Below are positions 21,260-34,620 of a stretch of DNA of 64,000 nt, in pieces (position 1 is the first letter of the stretch; each line of letters begins with the position of its first letter). A program made the position numbers and the translations under genes. Source of the stretch: Brasenia schreberi (lineage: Eukaryota > Streptophyta > Magnoliopsida > Nymphaeales > Cabombaceae); NCBI GenBank assembly GCA_036023115.1, contig JAYKKT010000047.1, positions 1,247,001 through 1,311,000 on the forward strand, in the 5' to 3' direction. The notes beneath the pieces are model-generated. The model searched no databases. It saw nothing but the letters and a program-made list of their open reading frames with translations, and was not told where the DNA came from.

Positions 21260-24200
21260 TTAAGATGCTGCGGCATCAGATTGTTTTACTTCACTTTCTC
21301 GTGCAATCTCCGGTGAACTTATTGATTTGAAAATGGCATTGCTCTCTGATACAGGGCCATCGTTTCCACTCTGGCCATCATCAGAAGGTGGTGGACTTAT
21401 CTTTTTAGAACTGGAACCAGAAGGGAGCGTGTCATGCTGATTGGAGCTGTTGAAAGCATGGCAATGAGGGCAGTAATAACTGATGTACGGAAAATCTTCT
21501 TTTCTTGCCAGTCCTGCAGGTTTACATCAACAAATATAACTAATAAAAGTTTATATTTTCTTCAGGAAACAGCTATGGATTTTACAACACCAGCTAATTG
21601 TTTCGGTAAAGTTACACGGTTAAAGTCAAAATACAGCTTGAAAATTGTCACCAACAGAAAGGAAACCCCTAACTCTTTGATCAATATTTTGAACTCTATA
21701 ACTCATCGTACCATTCTCCTTATAACTACGTACCGTTGTGCATATGGCAGTTCCCACATATGAGGGCATAGCATTGTGAAGGATCTTCACCAACAAGCAT
21801 GGCTGCAATACGTGCAATCCATCCACTATCGTGAGTAGTAGATTTTTTATGATGACTCACAGTAACTGTTTGGTTGTGAGGAGCAAATTGCTGTCCACCA
21901 AGACCAGCATCGGTAGGTACTTCCTCAATAATTTCCCGAGTTAGAATGTTTCCCACGCTGTTACTTCTCCTGTGAGATGAAGACTTCCTATTGTGTAGCC
22001 CAGTGGACGGGACCACCTCAGCATCATTGCTTTTGCCAAATGGAATGTTAAGTCTTTGTTCATCCTCAACAAATACTTTCAGGCCTGAATCTTCCCCTAG
22101 TTTTGAAGCTAACACGCTAGCAGCAGCAGCTTTTGCTGCAGGATCAGTGTCATATCGCTGTATTTTTATGTAGTTAACAGGATGTAAGGTTCAAACTTGA
22201 ACAAAGAATTTACCAATTCATTAGAAACAAGCCATCGCAGCTACATACTAGAAGCCATGTCACGGCTCCTTACCTGTATCAGCTGCTGGGTAAGATAATA
22301 GTTTGTCCTCTCTTTAAGCTCATCGATTTTTGCTTTTCGTTCAGCATGTAATCTTTCAAGTGTTTTCTGATCACTGCTATCACCTATTCATTTTGTGAAA
22401 GAACTGAATTAGAGAACCTAACCATACGCGGGAAAATGTTTCAAATTTTGAAATACAACAAATTATACATCCACATAGGACTTCAGGTTTCAAGTGCAAT
22501 CTAAACGCTTCTTGAAATGTGCAAAGCGATCATATTGAGAAATGTTGAGATGCATGGTAAGTAGAACTGGAGCTGCATGCTATGCTCGAAGCATAAACTG
22601 TGTTGACCGCTCAAAAAACTAGCAAAGTTCCTTGACGTTAAAATTTCCCCCTTTAGCCTTTACTTGGAAAGCTAGGCTCTCCAAAATGAGTTAAATTAGT
22701 GACCCTTAATTCCCTATTGTCAAAGAAGCAAGTAATGAAATTGTTGCACAACTTCAGACATGAAAAAGAAGAAAATTTTGCAAAACTCCCTGCAAGGCAA
22801 TTTGCCAGATTAAAATGGTAGCACACATTCAAATATTCAATGCCGCATATACCCACACATGGTGGCTCCAAGAAGAGGTGAATCAATAACTCAAATTCAT
22901 AGTATTTCAATCTGTTCACCAAATTGTTGTGGATCTTTAATTCTAAGAAAAACGAAACGGAATTGTGCAACCCACCTTAAGGCAAGCTGCCAGGTTAGCA
23001 CGTGGTAGATATTCAAAGAGAGAAAGAGAGGCCTAAATTGATGTGGCAGTGGAAATGATAAACCTTATAGACGTTAAGCTCCCAGTATTCATTTCAATCA
23101 GCATGCGAAAAGTATTCAAACAAAAATGGTAATTTATGATCTAAGTTGGAGACAAAGCAGAAGGATAAGCTAATTTTATGAAAAGTAGAGTTCTGCCTTA
23201 CGCATGCTTTTGTAGCTGGAAAGTGTGGAATAAATAGCAGTTGCCAAACCGGGAATAGCAAATATAGGTATCACCCTTAATGCTCTCATCTTCCAGTCAA
23301 GATCCAATGACCTTGTTGTTATGATTGCGTAAACCAAAGCAGCAACCTGAAAACCATCATTTGGAATAAGTGTCTCTAATGCAAGTTCTCTGGATACATA
23401 TAGTTCTAAAAGCACTAGAAAAACAATACCCTCCCCAAAGCACTCATAACAAAAAGTAGAGGTACTGTTTTTACATGTCCCTCCAAAAGGGAAGAACTGA
23501 TTACAACAGAAATTGAAGCCTCAAGTAAAAAGGTAACAGATTCTAGTTTTCTGTGATGCCCGTAAATAAACCTTGGCAACACTGTATTTTAAGAAGCCCA
23601 TATACATCTATATAAATACATAGATACATACCCATATCTAAACAAAAAGGAACATACACCCATACATAAATATATGTATGTATGCATGTGCATCTACAAA
23701 CACACATATGTGCGTCTGTGTGAAGAAATCCAAAAGAAGCATTGGTAGCATGACTTGATGGTCTCTCACACACATAGGCATGTATTTTAAGTGGCAAGTG
23801 TCTGGAATATGCTAGCATCAAATGTTAGCTTCATCAGAGAGTAGTAGGGTGACAGTTCTAGCTGAAAAGAATATAGCACCAGCCTGTCCATTCAGCAGCA
23901 TGGCTAAGGTGGTTAAAGAAATGGATTTCCATCTAGTAGAAAAGATTATAAGATAAATTTCAATAATAAATCTCATTCAATCTATTGATATGCATGAGTT
24001 TCCACTTTCTACGAAAGTTTCTACATCTTTCTGCATCACACACTCCTTGTATGCGTGTAAGTGTGCATGTTGATTGGAGGCCAGGTGCAGGCAGTCATGA
24101 TTAGGTGAAAGAATTTGGTGTTACAAGGTGACTTGGAGTCTCAGATCAATTCATTTATCAACACCCCCGGTATCCACACAAATAAACAATCAAGCTGCTT

Positions 24201-24653
24201 GATCTTCAACCATAGAAGGCAGGATATGTGATTGAAAGTGATATCATCTGGCATCACCATTGCTAAGTGGCAGAGTAGATGGGTGTGCACATACACTAAG
24301 TGTGCAGCAACAGAAATGTGTAACCATATACAAGTGCATCAAGATGCTCAAGAAATTCGGTATTGACAGAGATTAGATGCCACCTCTAGAAGCACCGAGT
24401 AAATCACAAGGTTTCTTGCCATAGACCGCCAAGTCTGAGCCCTCCTCTTAATTCTTGAATGAACAGAAGCTTCTTCTGTTGACAGATACTTTAACTTCTT
24501 CTCAAAGTCATCACCACCCCTTCTGAAGAGTCCATGCCAAATGCGAGACAGGATCCCTTTCTTTGGTTTACTTGTAGGTAGATCATTCTTATTACTAGTA
24601 GATGCAGTAGAATGTTCAACAGCAGGCTTCTCCCCACAGGCATCATCAGCCAT
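21260..24653 (-). CDS. Lunapark-family ER junction protein
   Basis: Plant Lunapark (LNP) proteins sit at three-way junctions of the ER tubular network. Five exons, 24653-24384, 23346-23202, 22383-22274, 22157-21734 and 21513-21260, splice with GT-AG ends and consistent phases into 400 residues, close to the family's usual length. In order: hydrophilic N-terminus; RIWHGLFRRGGDDFEKKL; a transmembrane hairpin (about 78-98 and 110-130; LVIYSVLLEVAALVYAI and VIPIFAIPGLATAIYS); coiled coil DQKTLERLHAERKAKIDEL; TNYYLTQQLIQRYDTDP; Ser/Arg-rich linker; and the Lunapark zinc ribbon with C309-x2-C312 (ICGNCHMHN) and C331-x2-C334 (YYCPHCH). All four zinc ligands are present. No lesion was seen. The GA-rich DNA near 25770 is probably its 5' leader region. 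Confidence 0.95.
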
Positions 24654-25830
24654 TTCCTATCCCAAACAATAATCATTACAGAAGCTGTTTGAGCATTTGA
24701 GATTTGAGACCCTTGTCCCTAGACTAAATTGACAAGTATCTGTACGACAAACACTAGAAAATGTCCTAAGGCATGAAATTCACAGAAAAGAAATGTGGTC
24801 AGATTTATAATAGTACTAATACTCACCATCATTTGTTTACATATTATATGAACAAATTCTGATGAACGCATGTAGCTTCAGGCAAATTACCTAATCAAAT
24901 TTCATTGAACACAACATGCAGTTTAGAATGGACGGCGGAGGAAAAACTCATCCCTCCATCCCAAGACAAAACTTTGTATATGTTCATTTTCCAAAACCAC
25001 TAAACAAAATCAAACTTACTAAATAAAAACATGTGCGTCATACAGCAAAATAGTTCTCCAGATTGTTAAATGGATTTAGAACCCTTTAACTCCTAAGTGT
25101 ATCAATGGATTTCCAGATCACGTGCTAAAATAAATACTGAAATTCAAAATCATAAGGTAAGGAAGTTGGCATTCACTGAATATATAGTAATCCCAGAAAT
25201 CAATAAGAGGTCTCAGCTGAACAGATTTAAGTTATTCAGGTTCGTTGCTATCGATCAAAATCAATACAATTGACTCCCTAAGGAATCAGGTTTGGAAAAA
25301 CTGGGTTATCCCACCCAAATGTCCTAAAGTTGCAAAACTGGGTGCCTATTTGATTCACATGAATTTCACGCCCCCATCCACCGAGTAGGTGTTCGTAGTC
25401 TCGAAGGGGAGCAAATGTTTTACAGAGAAAGAATTCAAGATGAATTAAACAAGACCCAATAATGAATTAGAAAAGAAACAGACCATCAGAGCCAAAGCAT
25501 CCATTCTGTCTAACCATCAATACCGTCCCCTCCATTTGAAGAAGGGAATGCGAAACTTTTAAAACCCAAAAAATTAGCTCCATTTTGAGGTTCTTGGTTC
25601 ATCAAATCAAACTACCAAAATGGGAATCGAGAAAGGAAATAAAAAGAAAAAGGATCCATCTCAATTCTCGTGCATCACTCAATTTTGAGAGAGAGGCAGA
25701 CAGACAGACCTTCTATTTCCGTTACCGCCTTCCTCCTCGCTCTCCCTCTTCGCCTTGCGAGGCTTCCACGAGAGAGAGAGAGAGGAGGCAAAAATGGATT
25801 GGAATCTCGGATCAGCTGCATTTGCACGTC
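24654..25830 (-). promoter_or_regulatory. 5' flank of Lunapark gene
   Basis: No independent gene. Around 25680-25800 the sequence is purine/pyrimidine-skewed with a short (GA)n run, suggesting a first non-coding exon or promoter. An unspliced plus-strand open frame here (25585-26148) has no recognisable content. Confidence 0.35.
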
Positions 25831-28674
25831 TCTTCCCAGTTTCTCATTACGTTAGCAGGCAGAGGCAGTGGATCGGATCAGAGGGTCCATTTGCATAATC
25901 GGGTCCGAGTTCTCTCTTTCTACAATGATACAGTTTCGACATTTTGCAAATATCGGAAACGTAATATTTTACTACCATTTGAAGCTTTGAAAATTTTCTG
26001 TAATTTCGTTTTCTTAGACCTTTCTGTGTTCATACCGTCTTCCTTAGGACTCCAACTGATACCCTTTAAATGTCAGAAATACCTTAAGCACATCTTAACA
26101 TTTTATTTTTATTGTATCATACCGACTTTTTCTCTAATAATTTTATGAAAATACGATTTTCATCATAAGCAAATATACCCAACTATTTAATAAACTTCTA
26201 TAAGTAATGTCATACTTGTTAATTATGTTCATTTTGTTGTCGCTCTCATTTTTCCGCATCAACACATTGCTCAATGACTAATCCTTCGAGAAGAAGACTT
26301 TCAGCTTAGCAGTTAACTATTTCTTAGCATCTCATGCCTCAGGCTTGTGTTCATGTGAGCGAGCCCGTGGACCTTGGGTTTAGAAGAAACTTTTGTGTTT
26401 CAGCTTGGGACAAAAAGGAAAAGTTGAACCAACCCCACATGCATGTTTAGGAAGCAAGGTTTTGGTTCTCTGGCTGCAAATATGGTATCTTCATTTATAA
26501 AGTTAGATTGCCCTTTCCTTTTGCAAAGAACCACTATGGTGGGATGGGATGGATTCATAACTAATCAAACTCTTGTGCTAATTAACTCTCCCATATGTGA
26601 AACCTCTGAGAATTCTTACCTACTGTTCTGTCTCTCCAACAAAGTAGCTTATGGTTACCAAGACACGAAACAAACAGTGACCCGATAAGTTTCAAGTAGG
26701 AAATTTAGCAGACAATGCATTATATTTGTCGCTGGGATGCAAAACTTTAGTAAATTTGTACAATTTTGATTCAATTTCCACTACTACTTCAGAAAGGTCG
26801 AATGAGCTCAAGCGATTGTATATAGAGGACATGTTCCATGTATAAGGAGGATGACCTCCAACGGAGGGCCGACTTTCGTGAAGATAAAATAGCAACTATT
26901 GTCGTTGCAGTTACTTTAGTTCAATTTCCATATCTGATTGGTGAATCAGTCGGACCAATTTTGTAGATTGAATTTATTTCTTCAGTGAAATTGAGTATTA
27001 CTTTACATGTAAACTTTGAATCTTCAAGACCAGTCCAATGGGGAATGTGCAGCAGCATCACTTTTACTATTTGCTGCTCAAAGTTATAGTTTCTATAAGT
27101 TTTCTCCCTTTTATTGTCAGAGAGTCATAGGCCACCCTACCAAGATAACCAACTATGCCACTTTGAGCAATGATGGTTAATATTTTGTGAAGCAGACAGA
27201 GTCATTTTGAAAATTTATGCTTCGGTATATCTGAAAGGCATAAGGACCCTTTCGTTTTCATGAAACTCTGCTCTGAACTCTCAGAATTTTCAGCCCTGGA
27301 ACTTTGTGAACTTTGATGCAAAGTTTTATAGTACTTGGTGTTTCGTCTTTCAATCGCAAGCAGAACTGGGAGGTAGACGAGGAACTTGTTTTCCAACTAA
27401 CTGAGGAGTATGGGTTCCGTGAAACCCGACGTTTTCTGTAACTTCCAGTTCACTCTTTGCATTGAAAATGGATCTGGGACCCGACATGCCGGTGCCACCA
27501 AAGTTCCATGATGCAAACGGCCCCTGATGAACCTGGACATGTGGTCCCTAAGAGCTTTAAAAATTAAGAATTAAAAAAAGGCAAGAAGAAGAAATGCTTC
27601 ACAAATCAAGTATCCTTCAAGACCAAGTATTTTGTAAAAAAGCCAAGGGTAGGACAGATAGAGTCTTCTTTTTGAAAATGAAACCTTGTGAGAAGTTGGC
27701 CTTTCTCAAAGCAAGGTTTCTTTTTTACTTACAAAAACCTGCCCATCTAAGCAGCTATTAAAATAATTCATGGTACCGTCAATTACATATTTCTTAACCA
27801 AAAGATTAGGGGAAGAAAAGAAGGATTTTAAGACCAAGAGTATCCTGAAATATACTTCGGGAAAGTACATTTCTCAAACTACTTTGTTTGTGTCAAATAT
27901 ATTGATTTTGTTTGGAGTTGATCGGCTAGTCTTGGACCAAGCTTTCGAAGCTTGGAGGATCTGAAAGGCAACTTTAAACAAGCTTTGGGGCCTGTCTTTG
28001 CGAGTCTTTGGCAAAGCTTTGCGACAACCTAGACCTAAATGCTCAAGTGGAATTTGGAGCCTTCCAAAAACTGGGAGTAAGTGTGCCTCTCCAGTTGATG
28101 GGTCGACTGTCTTCTGTTTGCAATGGGATGTAGCAACTTTTATCTGAATATAATACACCCAAGTGGCATAAAGCACCGCTAGGACCCTCACTTACAGGGC
28201 AAATACTGGCAGTCTTAAAACATTTAACTGAATGGCAGTTCATATTATCTGCTGTTTTGACTGTGGCTTGCACCCCTTTAAGACTGATATTCATTAACAT
28301 TTACACAGATATACAAACTTACCCATGTTGGTAGCAGGAACTGGAAAGAACTACTAAATGCACAAAATTACTTAATGATAAGATACTGCATGGTCAATTG
28401 AACCACTATATAAGCCATAATCAAGTAAAAGAAATAAAGCACCCCCAATACAATCATAATAACTCGTGTTCAGCGTGTCTATAAGGAAACAAAAGACCCA
28501 AACTGAAAATCTGAAAATCTTTTATTGGTGAAACCATACTGCAACAAGACATACAATGTGAATATGAGATGCATGCTATCACTTGAGGAGGGTAGACACA
28601 TCTTCAAAGTATTCAAAAAGAAACTTATTAGTTCATGTTTGATAATCGAAACTTGTGTCTCTAGGAAATACAGA
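25831..28674. other. Intergenic DNA, nothing recognised
   Basis: About 2.8 kb of AT-rich sequence. Both strands were read for conserved motifs, tRNA-like boxes, LINE ends and tandem repeats, and nothing supportable was found. Short frames on either strand are typical of chance. Confidence 0.5.
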
Positions 28675-31600
28675 TCAGTGAAGCCCGTACACCTTACACA
28701 TTTTACAGAACTCCCCACAGGAAGCAGCCATATCATATATAGATGGTTTCCCACACTTAGCGACGGCAGATTGTGATGTATAAACATGGGAGCTCTCATT
28801 TATGCATTTGCATCCCATGCCAGATTGATCGTTTCCTATAAGTTCAACTTCTGAGATAGACTCTGTCTTTACCTCTACAACTGAATTAAAGTCTCCAACG
28901 TGAATCCAACATGGTGCAGACCATTTTTCACCCTCAATCACTGGACAACTTCCACGCAAACTGGCCTCATCAGTTGCCGCATCTGGGTGAAGGCTAAAGA
29001 AAAGCACTGCATCCCCTTTCTTGGGTTTCACTGAAAAGGTATAAAGAAATGAATAAACATAGTTGAACTTAGTTTTTCCTTTTCTTTTTGTTTATTACCA
29101 GGTAAGACTTCTTCTTGCACACCATTAGCGTAAAGCATAGGGGGCTCATTCCTGGGGCCTATTCTGTGCTTAGCACAACGAGGAGACTATATTCCCACAA
29201 TAATCCAAACTAATACATTCTTATGCAATGAAGAGATTTCTAAGTAATTGAAAAGTGTTCGCTCCTTATAAATAGTTTGATCAAGAAAATGCAGATGTCT
29301 CTTTAATTCAAAGATATAATGGAAGTAGTAAAGAACCATAAATAAGATAAAATGGAAGTAGTACTGATCAACAGAATTTGCATCAACAAAATTAGCCAAA
29401 GCAGAATAAGAAGCAGTTTAAGTCTGGAACCTGCAAGACCCCGTTTCGCGCAATCAGAATAAGAATTATCCTTCTCTTGAGTTACACCCTGCATATAGTA
29501 GACATGTTTAGGGACAGAAGCCAGCAAGTAAATAACCCTAAATAATATAATGACTTTCCTCGGCATTGGGGAAAACTGTTTCTCCCCCTTTTATGACATC
29601 AGATAAATACATGAGAATTGTAGCCATTCAATGACTGCCCCGAGCAAGGTTCATTGCATCTTTGAAATAATCAAAGCACAGTTCATACTTTTAAGTCCAT
29701 ACTTATTTATAATGGTGATGGATGAGTTAACAAAACATATTCAAGATGAAGTACCTTGGTGTATGTTATTTGCAGATGACATTGTATTAGTGGAGGAGTC
29801 TAAGGAAAAAGTTAATAGAAAATTGGAACTATGGAGAGAAACATTAGAAAACAAAGGCCTCCGACTTAGTAGAACAAAGACAGAATATATGGAATGTATG
29901 TTTGATCATTTGGCTACTTAAGAGGACATAGAAATTAAAATTGGCACACATTGCATTCCCCAAAAAGAAAGTTTTAAATACCTAGGGTCAATTTTTCAAA
30001 GTGATGGAAGAATTGATGGAGATGTTACACATAGAATTAATGCTGGTTGGTTAAAATGGAGAGGAGCATCAGGTATTCTTTGTGATAAGAAGATACCATT
30101 AAAATTAAAAGGTAAATATTATAGAGCAGCAATTAGGCCTGCCATGTTTTATGGTTCTGAGTGTTGGGCAGTTAATCATCAACATGTACAAAAGATGTCT
30201 GTGACAGAAATGAAGATGTTGAGATGGATGAGTGGTCATACAAGAAAAGACCGTATACATAATGAGGTTATTAGAAACAAATTAGGAGTGGCACCAATAG
30301 AGGATAAAATGAGAGAACATCGTTTAAGATGGTTTGGACATATAGAAAGAAGATCAAAAGAAGAACCTGTAAGAAGGTTAGAAAAACTAAATTTGGAAAG
30401 TATTAAAAGTGGTAGAGGACGACCACAAAAGTGTTGGAAAGAAACAATAAAGAATGATCTAGCTTATTGGGAGTTAACTGCTAACATGGCACACGATAGG
30501 GATCTGTGGAAACAAAGAATCCATGTAGCCGACCCCGTCTAGTATGGGAAAAGGCTTAGTTGTTGTTGTTTTACTTGGATAGATTCAGCATTTTCTGATC
30601 ATAACACAAATCTTTAGGGACTCATTGAATTTCTTTTTATACAACAATGACAAGATCATAAATTACCTTTAGGTAGGAATGTCCAAGTAGCAATTATGTT
30701 CTCTATTCTCCTGATAATTGCATCTTTCATATCAATATCAAGGGAAAAGAAGGGAGAGCAAGTCAAAATTATGAGCCCAATCCAAATACACAGAAATATC
30801 TGGTCATTTCACTTGCAACCAATTATCGAAAAAACAAGCATGTATATCTGTTACATATGCACACCCAAACAATTATAGTGAAAAGCCAATAGTTTTACTT
30901 CATGGATAATCAGCTTGCATCAAGTGAGAAGCCATGTAGTCAAACAATATGAAACTAAGATCCCCTTCAAATATTGTTTCTATTATACCAATTCAGTTCT
31001 CATTTAAATTTATCAACAGAGTTACATCTATATCTTTTACCCACCAGAGATAATTTATGTTTGTGTAAAGAATAATCAAATCATTAGCCTTGAAGATTTC
31101 ACACCTAAGACTTCATTGCTGGTTGCAAAAGTAGGCAACCAAAGTCTATTTTACATGTCATCTAGCACAAGCATTTCATAATTGTCACATGATGACTGAT
31201 ATATGATGAAATACTGTTTATGCTTGGACAATTCTTTCTCGAATTCGGGTACATGTCCATGTTCTGTAAAGGAACTTAAGGAATCATCCCACCTTACCAT
31301 TTCCTTTAGTTATATAATGGATAAAACTTTCGCCGTGGGAAATGGCTTTGAGATGCTCTTCAATAGTTCATTAAACATCTATGGAATGCTGGTCATATAG
31401 AAAAGCTAAAACAAGGATACAAGCTAAAGAACCAAGGAGAAAAACTATAATCAGGTTGCTGTGATCAACCCTGATGTCCTTGTTTTCCTCCTTTTATTAT
31501 GAATACTGTATAGATGGGTTATCCCACAGTTCAGAAAACAAAACAAGATAAACTAATTACTAAAAGATATACACGCAAAGAAGAGTTCATTACCTCCCCC

Positions 31601-31698
31601 TTCTTCAGAAAGACCACTTAGCTCGTACGGACGTTGCTCATATAGCTGTCCCCTGTTTTATCATCTGCCACCATGGATCTCTTAATCCTGGGCTTTGA
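28675..31698 (-). pseudogene. Prolyl 4-hydroxylase with ShK-like tail, disrupted
   Basis: Related to plant ER/Golgi prolyl 4-hydroxylases (2-oxoglutarate/Fe(II) enzymes acting on extensins and arabinogalactan proteins), of the type with a C-terminal Cys-rich ShK domain. Exons: 31698-31594 (KPRIKRSMVADDKTGDS, VRTS), 30723-30667 (IIRRIENIIATWTFLPK), 30594-30572 (ENAESIQV), then after a LINE about 29687-29559 (MATILMYLSDVIKGGETVF), 29488-29431 (DNSYSDCAKRGLA) and 29030-28675 (KGDAVLFFSLHPDAA, EGEKWSAPCWIHV, CGEFCKMCKV). Lesions: frame change at 31618-31620; LINE within the catalytic exon with about 25 bp lost; Cys replacing the first iron-ligand His of HxD; TGA after NLARGSH; donor GAAAGT in place of GTAAGT at 29558. 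The 2-oxoglutarate Lys region (GEKW) remains. The N-terminal anchor exon was not found. Confidence 0.9.
29688..30570 (+). mobile_element. 5'-truncated RTE LINE inside prolyl hydroxylase exon
   Basis: Non-LTR retrotransposon fragment. It begins mid reverse transcriptase ([14 protein letters not shown]), passes the FADD catalytic motif ([14 protein letters not shown]), and ends with the C-terminal module ([49 protein letters not shown]) and a short TTG tail. One TAA interrupts it at about 29919. It is nearly identical to the copy at 53.6-54.8 kb apart from small indels there. Orientation is opposite to the host gene. No target-site duplication was found; the exon lost about 25 bases at the site. 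Confidence 0.93.
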
Positions 31699-32400
31699 CT
31701 ATTCAGAACGTGACCGGTTACAAATCAGCCAGAGAGTAACTACGTACAAGCTTGAGTCCCAAACCAACAGAATGAAAGAGCGAAATTACCAAACTGATAA
31801 TGTGGTCAGACACCTCATCAGACAGAAACCTTTTGTAAAGGAAAGCCCTAATGCACAAAAAAGAAAGAAGGGGAATTCTATTAATACTGTTTCACCATTC
31901 AGAAATTTGGATACCATGGCATCCTCAAAACACCAATTTCAAAACCAAGATCTCATATCACCATAAGGCCATTTGGGTGGTGGCAGTAGGAAAACAACAT
32001 CGAATATAAGGAGCGTAGAAAGAAGGAATAACATCACATACACCCCACCCACCCCACACACACACGTGATTCACAGAAAGGACCCGAATAAGATACACAC
32101 ATATATGGGTTTGGGAGAACGAGTGAATAAACATTTGCAGACGTTGGGCGCCAATAGACTTGGGCAACTTTAGTGGGATCAAAACCAAATTTGGGAGAAC
32201 GAGTTCTTGGGCTTTTTCTGGGACCCAAGTGAGGTGTCAGCGGATCGGCTTTAACTTGAACCGGATCCCTACCAAATACGAAACGGTATTGTTAACACAG
32301 TACAATGACAAATCTGAACCGGACTCGAATTTCAATAAAGATCTTAATTTTTTCAATAATTTTTCAATCTAACAGTATCAAAGAAAGAAAGAAAAAATAA

Positions 32401-32522
32401 AAATTAATCTAGTTTATGTTGAGTTAACTCTTAACATAGCACTCGATCGAGCTCTATAAAAACCAAAAATTTATGTACCCGATTCTATCTAATACGAGAA
32501 AAAACTTAGTTGTTGTCGTTCA
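32401..32522 (+). mobile_element. Old RTE LINE 3'-end relic
   Basis: The sequence 'tctagtttatgttgagttaa' through 'cttagttgttgtcgtt' follows the LINE 3' end base by base with many substitutions, sense orientation. Confidence 0.8.
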
Positions 32523-34249
32523 TTACATGAAACAGTTTCGTGGCACGTAAATATGGTTTTTCCTGGTGCAGTTATGGTAGAACACAGTATGAGAGTATTG
32601 TTTATTGGGGCTGCAAATGTGGTGTTTGCACATATCATAGACTTAAATTCCTATTGCCAGACTTAAGTTCTCTCAGACTCGAGCCAAAGAGTCCTCAGTT
32701 GGCGGATTCCAACAACAAAGAAGCTAACTCATCATTTTGTGGCCATGGAAGGTCCACTGCTGTCCATGTTGCCGCTCCTGCACCCAACAATTCTTCTGCC
32801 AATGCATTTTTAATGGCAACTTGATTTTTTTTTTAAATATAGATTTTACTTTATGTGGTGTTTTAGCAATGCCATAAATAGCTCGCAAGTGAATATTCAA
32901 ACCGTGTTTGCAGCCCCAAAATCGGCACGAAAATAGCTTTTATCAAAGAAAAATATTTGAGGCAATGTCCAACCCTTAAAAGTGGTTTTCTCGAATAAAA
33001 AGTAATAGTAGTAGTAATAATAATAATATTGTATAATGGTCGTTGAGTAAGCTATAACTATTGAATTGTAAATTAATGACCTCACAGTTTACTTGAGGCA
33101 CCCATGTAACGAATCACCTTTGCATAGCCAAGCGATTTCAAGCACGAATAAAAAAGAAGGATTGCATTAGACTTCCAATAACCAGCGTTAATTTTATCTA
33201 CCAAGGATTCTAGATATTACAAGTCTCTTATTATTATTATTATTGTATAAACGTGACCTCACAATCTTATTAAAAAGCAGGAAAATATCTTGATATACGA
33301 AACATTAGAGCAAGGAATGAGATGTCACAATTTGATACAATGTAGTGATGTTCCCTCACAACCCAATGAATTTCTTTGTAGTTGTAATTAGCCAAACCCC
33401 AGTTCTATGATGGTTCTGGTCCTGGTTTCTGGTCCGGCTTGGATCTCATTTCATTTGAGTGGGATTTTGGAAATAGAACCAAAATATAGTTTGGAACTGA
33501 GGGTTCTGAAACGAGGAGGTCCTCTCGTTTCTGTCGTTTCCAGTTTTGTTTCCCGAAAGGCAGAACCATAAACGAATTGAGGAAGTCTCCAGTTCAGTTC
33601 TGATTCCAAATCCATCTCCCATAGTTCCACTTTCAACCAGTTTCGGAGGACATTCAGAGCCAGTTCCAACTGTGGGTCGAATCCAAACTGGCCACCTCTA
33701 GATGCAATGGATTCACACCATAAACTTTTGTCAAAGTTTTCTACCATTGGGTGCATTCTTTGCCCACCATTAATGACCGTACTAAAACAAGTTAAGGCTG
33801 CAGATCATTTAACTCTGCATAAGATTAGGAAGATCGTTCATGAAGTTAGATCCTAAAAGATGAGGAAAGAAGTGCGACACACGCCTTCCAAAATGATCCA
33901 TCGCTAAGCGATTTGTTTAATTACATTTATCTATACATTCATAGTCAATGAACAACCAGATTGCTTAATAAAAGACCAAATTTCGATTTAACATCGTTTA
34001 TCAGAGTGGCTTGATTACGGCTGGCTAGCCTTTTCTTAGTTGCACGTTCGATCAAAAACCTCCTACCCCATAAAAATAGAACTTGGAACAACGATCGGCA
34101 GGCCACCTGAATAAAGCTCATGATTTCCTTGCTCTTGAACATAATCCTATATCTAGAGAGAGAGAGACCGGTTACTCCTCATCACTCATACTATTCACTC
34201 GTATCTGACCATAATTTAATTTAAAAAGTTACGGATTTTTAAAAAGTAT

Positions 34250-34620
34250 AAACCATAATGTAATAATACTCACCTATTTCTATCATGGTTACCCATACTC
34301 ACTCATTGTCGTCTTAGGTACTCAAATAATCAAACTTGTATTACATATATTATGTCTTTATTATATCAAGTCAAAAGCCTTTACTTTATAACGTTTTTCT
34401 GCATAGTTCCAATTTTATATTAACTTTTTCTTTAAACTCATCCACTAATACAATGTTATATACCAAGGCACTTCATCTTAAATATGTTTTGTTAACTCAT
34501 CAATGACTAACTCTAACAAGATTTGTAGAGGTTTTTGCTCACTTTTCATGAATTCAAGCTCTGCACATTATGGCGTTAAGAGAAAACATCACAACATAAT
34601 GCTCATAATTTGTATGGCAA
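34250..34620 (-). mobile_element. Old antisense RTE LINE reverse-transcriptase relic
   Basis: 'aggcacttcatcttaaatat' followed by 'gttttgttaactcatcaatg' is the antisense of the segment before the FADD motif. The same blocks in the same order occur in the relic at 888-1680. No open frame remains. Confidence 0.7.

Noticed and set aside
25585..26148. A 187-codon plus-strand frame upstream of Lunapark
   Set aside because: Rich in Arg and Leu from GA-skewed leader DNA, no recognisable domain, antisense to the likely Lunapark leader.
31300..31420. Minus-strand open stretch (EEHLKAISHGESFIHYI) between hydroxylase exons
   Set aside because: It does not resemble any prolyl hydroxylase segment, and the expected exon was found at 30667-30723.
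32540..32824. Plus-strand open frame of about 95 codons
   Set aside because: No recognisable family and no splice or promoter context; composition is compatible with chance.
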